From JBCCQH01 sp039024435 (GTDB lineage: Bacteria; Bacteroidota; Bacteroidia; J057; JADKCL01), in NCBI GenBank assembly GCA_039024435.1, contig JBCCQH010000029.1:1-64000 (forward strand): a DNA stretch of 64,000 nucleotides, read 5' to 3'. Below the pieces are notes generated by a model that had not been told where the DNA came from, did not search any database, and saw only the letters and a list, made by a program, of their open reading frames with translations. This document shows positions 1 through 7,487 of the stretch, in pieces. Position 1 is the stretch's first letter, and each line of letters starts with the position of its first letter. A program made the position numbers and the translations under genes.

Positions 1-2
1 GC

Positions 3-149
3 GTAAGCGAAAAGTACTTGCAGAATTACCTGGATGAATTCTGCTACAAGCTGAACCGACGTTACGAAGGGGAAACCCGATTTGCGACCATCCTGGGCAA
101 TTCGCTCCGGCATTGGAACCGATATCACGTGTGGCAAAGAAGCGGATAG
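3..149 (+). pseudogene. IS1595/ISXO2-type transposase, C-terminal fragment
   Basis: The frame from base 3 is open into the window from the left and ends at TAG 147-149. It encodes 48 residues with the motif YLQNYLDEFCYKLNRR. This matches the C-terminal signature of ISXO2-like DDE transposases; the transposase at 13120-13983 has the equivalent HLQNYLNEFDFRHNHR. The catalytic residues lie outside the window, so activity cannot be judged. The stop sits directly against the start of a MITE-like repeat, so the gene may end at, or have been altered by, that insertion. Confidence 0.6.
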
Positions 150-297
150 CCATTTAAATTCATTTCTGCTATGGCATCTTTTTCCGCCCCTCTTCCGTTA
201 TTTTCTCGCCCATAGCTTTGGCTATAGGCTCCAAAATGAGCTTCGATGGACAAAAAAATCTGCGCTAGCAAATTTCAACACCAATTTTAAACCGCCT
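145..297 (+). repeat. MITE-like interspersed repeat, copy 1
   Basis: This copy shares long near-identical blocks with copies at 10642-10802, 34175-34311 and 52814-52976: a TTTTTCCGCCCCTCTTCCG block, CCAAAATGAGCTTCGATGG, CTGCGCTAGCAAATTTCA and the terminal CAATTTTAAACCGCCT. The left end is eroded compared with copy 52814, which keeps GAGGCTGTTTAAG. It carries no coding capacity of its own; reading frames across it are artefacts. Confidence 0.75.
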
Positions 298-304
298 TTA
301 ATCG

Positions 305-400
305 CTTGATTTCCGATGCCATACTCGCGCCAGTGCTGGAATTGTCAATGGAAATTTTCAATTCCCAATTGAGGCTTTGTTTGGTAGTTGATGGGGCCTC
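305..400 (+). repeat. Second dispersed repeat (R2), copy 1
   Basis: The stretch containing TGCCATACTCGCGCC, GGAAATTTTCAATT and GGCTTTGTTTGG recurs in inverted orientation near 31990-32075. The order and spacing of the blocks are kept, with small differences between them. It lies between the MITE copy and the first photolyase gene. I do not recognise the family, and two copies are not enough to define its ends. Confidence 0.45.
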
Positions 401-501
401 ACTTACCGCACCGGAGCGACCATTGGAAATCGAGCAATTGTAAATTCTCCCTTTGTCCGCCAGAGGATAAACCAAGGTCCCCTTTTTGCGGTTGAAAAAG
501 C

Positions 502-1977
502 ATGTCACCCGGGTGCACTGAGGTTAATGTGGTTTGGTTCAAGCGGGATCTGCGATTGCACGATCACGATCCCCTAAAAGCAGCCGTCGCGGCCGGGAAA
601 CCCCTGATTTTAATGTATTGTTTTGAGCCTTCGATCATGGCGTCCGACGATTGGGATGTGCGCCACGGGCGCTTCATCCAGCAGGCGCTTGCGGATATGC
701 AGCAAGGACTCAAGGTGCGCGGTGGAAAACTCCTCGTGCTGCACCGGGAAGTGATCGCCGCGCTGGAATCGATCCGGAAAGAATTTTCCGTGCAAGCACT
801 TTATTCCCAACAGGAAACCGGAACCCAGCTCACCTTTGATCGGGACATTGCGCTTGGGGATTACTGCCGCGAACAAGGCCTTCCCTGGCACGAATATGCG
901 GCCGACGGTGTGGTCCGCCGGCTGAAAAATCGCAAAAACTGGGTGAAGCGCTGGTACGATTTCATGGAGCAAGCACCGGCGGATCCAGACTGGGCCACCG
1001 CGACCTTTGCCGAGTGGACCGAAGCACAGGCTCAGCCCTGGCGGGGACCCGCGCTGCCAGCGGCATTTTTTGAAAGTGACCCTCAAATGCAACCCGGTGG
1101 CACCACTTACGGCCGGCGCTACCTCGATAGCTTTCTCCGCTTGCGCCACCGCAGTTACAACCTGCACCTTTCGAAGCCAGTGGCCTCGCGAAAAAGCTGC
1201 GCCCGAATTTCGCCTTATCTCGCTTGGGGCTGCCTGTCGATGCGCGAAATCGTGCAACGCCTGAAACAGACGCCCAGTGCCCATCAATGGCATTTGGAAA
1301 GCTTCTTTTCCCGCCTGCGCTGGCGGAGCCACTACATCCAAAAGCTAGAGCAGGACGTAAGCCTGGAAACCCGCAACCTCAACCGCGGCTACCCCGATTT
1401 GGGCCAAGTCGTCATTCCCGAGCGGATCCGGGCTTGGGAGGAAGGCCGCACCGGCATTCCCCTCGTCGATGCCTCCATGCGCTGCGTAGCAGCCACCGGC
1501 TACCTCAATTTCCGCATGCGGGCCATGGTCGTCTCGTTTTTCAGCCACCAACTTTGGCAGCCCTGGCAGATCGCCGCCCGCTACCTGGCCCGGCAATTCC
1601 TGGACTACGAACCCGGAATCCACTACGCCCAGCACCAAATGCAGGCCGGTGTCGTTGGCACCCACATCATCCGGGTTTACAATCCGATCAAGCAAGCGGC
1701 CGACCACGATCCTGAAGCCGAATTCATATCCCGCTGGGTGCCCGAACTTGCTGGCTTGCCCCCGGCCCTCGCCCGTGAGCCCTGGACCATGACCGCAATG
1801 GAAGAGATGCTGTACAACTTTGAGCGGGGTGTCGACTATCCCGAGCCGATTGTGGACGAGGAAGCCAGTCGAGTTCATGCGCGCGACGTCCTCCACCGCA
1901 TGCGTGACCTGCCGGCGGTGCGGGAAGACAGCGCCCGGATCATTCGCATGCTCTCGAACCCTGGCCGACAAACCTAA
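502..1977 (+). CDS. Photolyase/cryptochrome family FAD-binding protein
   Basis: This 491-residue protein has an N-terminal photolyase alpha/beta domain starting with VNVVWFKRDLRLHDHDPL (about residues 8-25). A C-terminal FAD-binding helical domain follows, with GIPLVDASMRCVAATGYLNF near residue 318 and RVYNPIKQAADHDPE further on. The family binds FAD and repairs UV photoproducts or senses blue light. The usual NNGxWQW-type stretch of class I CPD photolyases is replaced by YEPGIHYAQHQMQAG, which marks a divergent subclass, so the substrate is uncertain. The start at 502 puts the strand motif close to the N-terminus, as expected. It is the first of three photolyase-family genes on this strand, separated from the next by about 230 bp that include a decayed repeat. 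Confidence 0.88.
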   Translation: MSPGCTEVNVVWFKRDLRLHDHDPLKAAVAAGKPLILMYCFEPSIMASDDWDVRHGRFIQQALADMQQGLKVRGGKLLVLHREVIAALESIRKEFSVQALYSQQETGTQLTFDRDIALGDYCREQGLPWHEYAADGVVRRLKNRKNWVKRWYDFMEQAPADPDWATATFAEWTEAQAQPWRGPALPAAFFESDPQMQPGGTTYGRRYLDSFLRLRHRSYNLHLSKPVASRKSCARISPYLAWGCLSMREIVQRLKQTPSAHQWHLESFFSRLRWRSHYIQKLEQDVSLETRNLNRGYPDLGQVVIPERIRAWEEGRTGIPLVDASMRCVAATGYLNFRMRAMVVSFFSHQLWQPWQIAARYLARQFLDYEPGIHYAQHQMQAGVVGTHIIRVYNPIKQAADHDPEAEFISRWVPELAGLPPALAREPWTMTAMEEMLYNFERGVDYPEPIVDEEASRVHARDVLHRMRDLPAVREDSARIIRMLSNPGRQT

Positions 1978-2028
1978 AAAAAAGACGGGGGTGCGACAAC
2001 AACCCGCCCAGGCTTCAGTTCTAGTAAC

Positions 2029-2184
2029 ATGTTGAAATTATATCCTGAGTTTTTTCTCCGCATCTGTTCTGTCTCTCTTCCGACTTTATCTTCTCCCGTA
2101 GCCCAGATTATAAACGTCAAAATGAGTTTTGATTGACGCAAAAACCGTCGATTACATACTTGATAAATCAGTTTTAAACTTCCT
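2029..2184 (+). repeat. MITE-like repeat, decayed copy
   Basis: The gap between the first two photolyase genes contains CTCTTCCGACTTTATCTTCTC, then TCAAAATGAGTTTTGATTG and CAGTTTTAAACTTCCTC. These follow the order of the blocks in the well-kept MITE copies but with many substitutions. The ends are approximate. Confidence 0.5.
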
Positions 2185-2209
2185 CCAAGCGATATAAAAT
2201 CCGACTACT

Positions 2210-3655
2210 ATGAGCAAAGTGCAAATTCTTTGGTTTCGCAACGATTTGCGGCTCCGCGATCACGTGGCCCTGAATGGAGCGGCCGAAGAAGGACCGGTGA
2301 TTCCGGTATATGTCGTCCCCAACGCCTGGAATGGCAAGTCGCGCGAGGCCGGTCTGGCGCGGATGTCGGCGCGGCGCAAGGCGTTTTTGCGGGAGTGCCT
2401 CGCCGATCTGCGCCAATCGCTGCAGGAGCGCGGCAGTGAATTGATCGTGCGAACCGGACGTCCCGCACAAGTACTGGCGGATCTGGCCGAGGAAGTGGGC
2501 GCGGAAGCGGTCCACTACACTTTTGAGCCGGCCGATCAGGAACGCCGGGCAGCCGCCCGGGTCAAGCAAGCCCTTGCCGGAGTGGGCGTAGAGTGCTACG
2601 ATTACGATGGTGCGACCCTATATTACTCGGAAGATTTGCCTTTTCCCGCTTCCCAGACACCGGATACTTTTAGCAAGTTCCGGGGCAAAGTAGAAAAATA
2701 CGGCGAAGTCCAGCCCCCGGTCACGATTCCCACCTTGGAAGCGCCGGCCACGTGGCCCGACGCCGGGAACTTGCCCGAAGTGCCGCAAGTAGAGGCCGAT
2801 CCCCGCGCGGTGCTACCTTTCAAAGGTGGAGAAACCGCTGCCCTCGAACGCCTGATGGCTTATTGTGGTCCCAAAGGCCCGTTGCGTGAGTACAAAGAGA
2901 CCCGCAACGGCCTGCTCGGAGCGGATTATTCCTCCAAATTTTCTCCCTGGCTGGCCACCGGCTGCATCTCTCCCCGAACCATCTACGCGCAAGTGCGCCG
3001 CTACGAGGAAGCCGTCATCAAAAACAAGTCCACTTACTGGCTCATTTTTGAGCTACTTTGGCGGGAGTACTTCCGTTTTTGGACCGAGCGCCACGGCAAC
3101 AGCCTCTTCCAGTTTGCCGGTCCCCGCAATGCGCCGTACAAGGTGCATCCCCAGCAAGAATCGCGTTTCCAAGCTTGGATCGAAGGTCAAACCGGCGCTC
3201 CTTTGATCGACGCCAACATGATCGAACTTTCCCAGACCGGCTTCATGTCGAACCGGGGGCGGCAGATCGTTGCTTCCTTCCTGGTCAAAGATCTGGGGGT
3301 CAACTGGACCTGGGGCGCGGAGTACTTCGAAAGCCAATTGCTCGACTACGACGTGTGTAGCAATTGGGGCAACTGGACCTACGTGGCTGGAGTCGGGGCC
3401 GATCCGCGGCAGGACCGCTACTTCCATACCCTGGTGCAGGCAGATCGCTACGATGGCAAGGGCGCCTACGTCCGGCACTGGATTCCGGAACTCAAGGCGG
3501 TGCCGGATGGGCGGGTCCACACTGTATTTGCCCAACCGGTTGCCGATCTGCAGCGCTGGAACGTGAGCCTAGGCGATGACTACCCGATGCCCGTCGTCGT
3601 GCCTCAGCCCTGGCGCAAAAATTTACCGAAATCGTATACCGCAAGAACTGTTTGA
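2210..3655 (+). CDS. Cryptochrome DASH
   Basis: The 481-residue protein starts SKVQILWFRNDLRLRDHVAL and has the FAD domain features of the DASH class: YSSKFSPWLATGCISPRTIY, YWLIFELLWREYFRFW, TGFMSNRGRQIVASFLVKDL, and DVCSNWGNWTYVAGVGADPR followed by YVRHWIPEL. DASH proteins bind FAD and methenyltetrahydrofolate and repair CPD lesions mainly in single-stranded DNA. Length and motif order are normal for the family. It almost touches the next gene (3658), which suggests co-transcription. Confidence 0.92.
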   Translation: MSKVQILWFRNDLRLRDHVALNGAAEEGPVIPVYVVPNAWNGKSREAGLARMSARRKAFLRECLADLRQSLQERGSELIVRTGRPAQVLADLAEEVGAEAVHYTFEPADQERRAAARVKQALAGVGVECYDYDGATLYYSEDLPFPASQTPDTFSKFRGKVEKYGEVQPPVTIPTLEAPATWPDAGNLPEVPQVEADPRAVLPFKGGETAALERLMAYCGPKGPLREYKETRNGLLGADYSSKFSPWLATGCISPRTIYAQVRRYEEAVIKNKSTYWLIFELLWREYFRFWTERHGNSLFQFAGPRNAPYKVHPQQESRFQAWIEGQTGAPLIDANMIELSQTGFMSNRGRQIVASFLVKDLGVNWTWGAEYFESQLLDYDVCSNWGNWTYVAGVGADPRQDRYFHTLVQADRYDGKGAYVRHWIPELKAVPDGRVHTVFAQPVADLQRWNVSLGDDYPMPVVVPQPWRKNLPKSYTARTV

Positions 3656-3657
3656 GC

Positions 3658-5196
3658 ATGAATGAGAAAACGCTTCGTCTGATCTTGGGAGACCAGTTGA
3701 ATGAACAACACAGTTGGTTTTCCGAGGTCGACCCCCAGGTGACGTATGTATTGATGGAAGTAGGGACGGAAACCGACTACGTGCGGCACCATGTCCAAAA
3801 GGTGGTGGCCTTTTTCTTGGCCATGCGCGGATTTCGCGACCGCCTCAGGGATCTGGGGCACGAAGTGATCTACTTGGAATTCGATGATCCGGCCAATGCG
3901 CACAACTTCCCCGATAACCTCAGCCGCATCATCTGTGAGGGTAAATTTTCCGGTTGGGCCTTTCAATTGCCCGACGAATACCGCCTGGATCGCATTTTGC
4001 ACGACTTTGCCGCGACAGCGGGATTGCCGGTAGAAGTCGCGGATACTGAGCACTTTTTTACCACGCGCGATGATTTGCCGGCTTTCTTCAAAGGCAAGAA
4101 GACCTACTTGCTCGAGTATTTCTACCGTGATCTCCGCAAGAAGGAAAACATCTTGATGGAGGGAAAAGATCCAGTCACCGGACAGTGGAACTACGATGGG
4201 GACAACCGAAACAAGTACCGGGGCAAAGATCCCATTCCCCCGCTGCCGGGCATCGCGCACGACGCCCGGCCGATCATGGATTTGCTCACCGCCAAGGGCG
4301 TGAAAACCATCGGTAACCTTCCCGAAGCGACCCTGCGGTGGCCAGTTACCCGCAGGGAAGGATTGATGTTGCTGGAGCACTTCGTTGAGCACTTGCTGCC
4401 TTGGTTCGGTAAGTACCAAGACGCCCTGTTTACCGACGATCCCTTTTTGTTCCATTCGCGGTTGTCGTTTGCGATGAACGTGAAGTTGATTTCGCCCCGC
4501 GAAGTCATCGATGCAGTGATCGAAAAGTGGAAAACCGATCCCGAGCGCAATGACATTGCGCAGGTGGAAGGCTTTGTACGGCAAATTTTGGGCTGGCGTG
4601 AGTACATGCGGGGGATCTATTGGGCAAAAATGCCGGACTACGCCACGATGAATTACTTTGAGCACCGTGCCGATCTACCCGCCTGGTTTTGGAGCGGCGA
4701 CACCAAGATGAGTTGCATGTCCCATGCCATCCGCCAATCGCTCGACCACGCCTACGCCCACCACATTCAGCGCTTAATGGTCACAGGCAATTTTGCCCTG
4801 CTGTTGGGGGTCGACCCCGACCAACTCGATGAGTGGTACCTGGGCATCTACATCGATGCCATCGAATGGGTCGAAATCACCAATACGCGCGGGATGAGCC
4901 AGTTTGCCGATGGGGGCATCGTCGGGAGCAAGCCCTACGTTTCCTCGGGGAACTACATGAACAAAATGGGCAACTATTGCGCAAAATGTCACTACAACCA
5001 GAAGTTGAAGAGTGGGGAAGGCTCCTGTCCTTTCAACAGTCTTTACTGGGACTTTTATGAGCGGCACCGGGATAAATTGGCGCGCAACCCGCGGATCGGG
5101 ATGGCTTACCGCACCTGGGACCGGATGGCGGAGGACAAGCGGGCCGCACTCCTGCAAACGGCGGCCCACTACAAAGCCAATGCGGCGCAATTGTGA
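3658..5196 (+). CDS. FeS-BCP type (6-4) photolyase/cryptochrome
   Basis: The 512-residue protein begins NEKTLRLILGDQLNEQHSW, the typical start of the prokaryotic iron-sulfur class. Cys353, Cys441, Cys444 and Cys457 reproduce the spacing of the four [4Fe-4S] ligands known in Agrobacterium PhrB (350, 438, 441, 454). The C-terminal region has the ITNTRGMSQFADGG and YCAKCHYN segments. Members repair (6-4) photoproducts using FAD and a lumazine-type antenna. An in-frame TTG at 3652 is possible, but ATG 3658 is preferred. The stop overlaps the GTG of the DUF2256 gene by 3-4 bases, showing tight coupling. Confidence 0.92.
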   Translation: MNEKTLRLILGDQLNEQHSWFSEVDPQVTYVLMEVGTETDYVRHHVQKVVAFFLAMRGFRDRLRDLGHEVIYLEFDDPANAHNFPDNLSRIICEGKFSGWAFQLPDEYRLDRILHDFAATAGLPVEVADTEHFFTTRDDLPAFFKGKKTYLLEYFYRDLRKKENILMEGKDPVTGQWNYDGDNRNKYRGKDPIPPLPGIAHDARPIMDLLTAKGVKTIGNLPEATLRWPVTRREGLMLLEHFVEHLLPWFGKYQDALFTDDPFLFHSRLSFAMNVKLISPREVIDAVIEKWKTDPERNDIAQVEGFVRQILGWREYMRGIYWAKMPDYATMNYFEHRADLPAWFWSGDTKMSCMSHAIRQSLDHAYAHHIQRLMVTGNFALLLGVDPDQLDEWYLGIYIDAIEWVEITNTRGMSQFADGGIVGSKPYVSSGNYMNKMGNYCAKCHYNQKLKSGEGSCPFNSLYWDFYERHRDKLARNPRIGMAYRTWDRMAEDKRAALLQTAAHYKANAAQL

Positions 5197-5345
5197 GCCG
5201 CCAGCGCAAAAAACGCGATCTGCCCACGAAGGTTTGCCCGGTCTGTGAGCTGCCGTTTACCTGGCGCAAAAAATGGGAGCGCAACTGGGATTCGGTACGG
5301 TATTGCAGTGAACGCTGTCGGCGCAACAAAGCGGCCGCCCGATGA
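5193..5345 (+). CDS. DUF2256 family small zinc-ribbon protein
   Basis: A GTG at 5193 overlaps the TGA of the preceding photolyase gene (GTGA) and opens a 50-residue frame ending at TGA 5343-5345. The protein has CPVCELPFTWRKKWERNW and then YCSERCRRNK, that is two CxxC/CxxxC pairs likely to bind zinc, in a basic context. DUF2256 proteins are known as short genes next to photolyase/cryptochrome genes; their function is unknown. The overlap and position suggest translational coupling to the FeS photolyase. It is too short to appear in ordinary ORF lists. Confidence 0.85.
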   Translation: MSRQRKKRDLPTKVCPVCELPFTWRKKWERNWDSVRYCSERCRRNKAAAR

Positions 5346-5379
5346 GTTAATTCCTTACCAAACATGGAAGGAATGCGAT

Positions 5380-6393
5380 ATGCCGCTGATTGCTGAGAAC
5401 ACAAAAGACTTTCGCCTGAGTCGGGTGAGCCGGATCTTGATTGGGATCGCCGCTGTGCATACGCTGGTCTGGGGACTGGCGGTGCTGTTTTCCTCAAAAT
5501 CCTACTTTGCATTTTCCGGGTTGAACGCTGATCTGATCGTCCTCAAAGACGAAACCTGGGGCATTTTCGGGGTATTGGGGGGGCTGCTGTACATCGCTTC
5601 GGTGGTCGTACCCAAGCAGATGGGCAAGGCCGCGCTGGTATTTTTTACCATCAACCTCGCCAATCTGGCGCTGATGCTATTCTGGGCCTTTGGGGGAACT
5701 ACCACTCCGCTGGCCGGAGCGATTCACATCCTGGGCGACATTGCGGGAGTTGTGGGCTTTGGCCTGGCCGCTTACGAACAGTACCGCTGGAAATATGAGC
5801 GCGAAGTCGAGCAACAATACTTTGAAGGCGGCGAATTGAAGCCAACCCTGCAGGAATTTACCGACCAAAGTGGAAAGACCCTCGATGCTTTGAACCGAGA
5901 AAAGCCGGTTTTGATTGTGTTTTTGCGGCATTTTGGCTGTACGTTTTGCCGGGAAGCCCTGGCAGATCTGAGCAAGCTCCGCGGTGAAATCGAAAAGAAT
6001 GGCGTGCAGATCGCCTTGGTTCACATGGTGGACGACGCGACGGCGGCCCACCACATTGCGAAGTACGGTGGCCTGGACGATGTCGCGCGGATCAGCGACC
6101 CCGAAAAGCGCTTGTACGAAGCATTTGGCTTGGCCCGCGGCAATTTTAGCCAGTTGTTCGGTCTGAAAGAGTGGATCGAAGGCTTCCGTGCCGGAATTCT
6201 GAATGGCCATCTGATCGGTCGCGAAACGGGCGATGGGTTCCAGATGCCGGGAGTTTTCCTGATCCAAAACGGTCACATTCGCCGGGGATTCCGGCACAAA
6301 AACGCGGCGGACCGGCCGGATTATTGCTTGACCGCCGATTGCGACCAGGACAACGCTTCTTCCGAAGCAGCCACTTCGGCAACCATTCCGTAA
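5380..6393 (+). CDS. Peroxiredoxin-like (AhpC-TSA_2) protein with membrane domain
   Basis: The 337-residue protein has two parts. Residues about 15-120 hold four hydrophobic helices, such as RILIGIAAVHTLVWGLAVLF. Residues about 150-320 form a thioredoxin-fold SelL/AhpC-TSA_2 domain with HFGCTFCREALADL (Cys187, Cys190). Such domains reduce peroxides or act as redox proteins; here the domain is probably tethered to the inner membrane facing the cytoplasm. ATG 5380 is chosen because GGAAGGAA lies about 7 bases upstream, although the frame is open to 5245. It lies 34 bp downstream of the DUF2256 gene, so a shared light-stress operon is plausible (inference). Confidence 0.8.
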   Translation: MPLIAENTKDFRLSRVSRILIGIAAVHTLVWGLAVLFSSKSYFAFSGLNADLIVLKDETWGIFGVLGGLLYIASVVVPKQMGKAALVFFTINLANLALMLFWAFGGTTTPLAGAIHILGDIAGVVGFGLAAYEQYRWKYEREVEQQYFEGGELKPTLQEFTDQSGKTLDALNREKPVLIVFLRHFGCTFCREALADLSKLRGEIEKNGVQIALVHMVDDATAAHHIAKYGGLDDVARISDPEKRLYEAFGLARGNFSQLFGLKEWIEGFRAGILNGHLIGRETGDGFQMPGVFLIQNGHIRRGFRHKNAADRPDYCLTADCDQDNASSEAATSATIP

Positions 6394-6402
6394 ATTGTTT
6401 CC

Positions 6403-7362
6403 ATGAGCAATGCCCAAGACAATGCCCCCGGGGCGCAGGCGACCGACGAAAAGAACCGTGAACTCGGGTTTGGGACGAGGGTTTACCGCCGCCGTCTCCG
6501 GCTGATCAACAAAGATGGCTCCTTTAATGTCGTCAAGCGCGGAAGGGCAAATTTTCGCTGGTACGACCTGTATCACCAGTTGATCACGATGCACTGGGCA
6601 AAATTGGTTGGGTTGATCCTGCTGTACTACCTGGTGATCAATATTATTTTTTCCGTGCTCTACCTCGCGGTCGGCCTAGAAAATCTGGAAGGCACGGTGG
6701 GTGAGACGCCATTTATGCAATTTATGGACGCGTTTTTCTTCAGTGCGCAGACGGTGACTACCCTGGGCTACGGACGCATCAGTCCGGTGGGGACCTCGGC
6801 GAGCATCATCGCGGCCATCGAATCGCTGGTGGGACTGATGGGATTTGCTCTGGTGACGGGACTGCTGTACGGTCGATTTGCTCGCCCGGCGGCCCGCATT
6901 AAATTCAGCGATGTGGCCTTGATTGCTCCGTATCGCGGCATTACGGGCCTGATGATTCGCCTGGCCAATGAACGCAGCAGCGAGCTCATCGAAGTGGAAG
7001 CCCAAATCATTTACTCCTTCATCGACCCCGACACCAACCGCCGCCGTTTCACTCCCCTCGAACTCGAACTGAAAAAGGTCAATTTCTTGTCCCTGGCCTG
7101 GACCCTGGTGCATCCGATCAATGAGGACAGCCCGATGCAGGGAAAATCGCCGGAAGATCTGGCCCGCGCCGATGCAGAATTCTTAATTCTGCTCAAGGGC
7201 TTCGACGATTCGTTTGCGACTTATGTCTACCAACGAAGCAGCTATAAGTATTGGGAGGTGATTTTTGGGGCAAAATTCAAGAGCATCACGCGTGCGGGCG
7301 ACGACGAAATGCTGCACGTGGACTTATCGCGGATCGGGGAGTACGAAGAGGTAGAGCTTTGA
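6403..7362 (+). CDS. Inward-rectifier (KirBac-type) potassium channel
   Basis: The 319-residue protein has TM1 at about residues 65-90, a pore loop with the selectivity filter TVTTLGYG (residues 117-124), TM2 in the segment SIIAAIESLVGLMGFALV, and a C-terminal immunoglobulin-like Kir cytoplasmic domain. RGITGLMIRLANERSSELIE opens that cytoplasmic domain. It should form a tetrameric K+ channel in the inner membrane. Only 9 bp separate it from the preceding gene, so it is probably in the same transcript. Confidence 0.93.
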   Translation: MSNAQDNAPGAQATDEKNRELGFGTRVYRRRLRLINKDGSFNVVKRGRANFRWYDLYHQLITMHWAKLVGLILLYYLVINIIFSVLYLAVGLENLEGTVGETPFMQFMDAFFFSAQTVTTLGYGRISPVGTSASIIAAIESLVGLMGFALVTGLLYGRFARPAARIKFSDVALIAPYRGITGLMIRLANERSSELIEVEAQIIYSFIDPDTNRRRFTPLELELKKVNFLSLAWTLVHPINEDSPMQGKSPEDLARADAEFLILLKGFDDSFATYVYQRSSYKYWEVIFGAKFKSITRAGDDEMLHVDLSRIGEYEEVEL

Positions 7363-7410
7363 GGCTCGGGTGATGTCGGGGGGCTACTGGGGACGGCTAC
7401 CTCCCTTCCT

Positions 7411-7442
7411 TTGGGTAGAAAATTAAGCCATTTCCTACCCAA
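7411..7442. other. Inverted repeat in intergenic region
   Basis: TTGGGTAG (7411-7418) and CTACCCAA (7435-7442) form a perfect 8-bp stem with a 16-base loop, between the Kir channel gene and the TonB receptor gene. It lacks a clear T tract, so it could be a weak terminator or a regulatory site. Confidence 0.35.
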
Positions 7443-7487
7443 TAAAGGTATTGCGAATCCCAGCTTCAGTCGTGTGCTTTGTATGGC

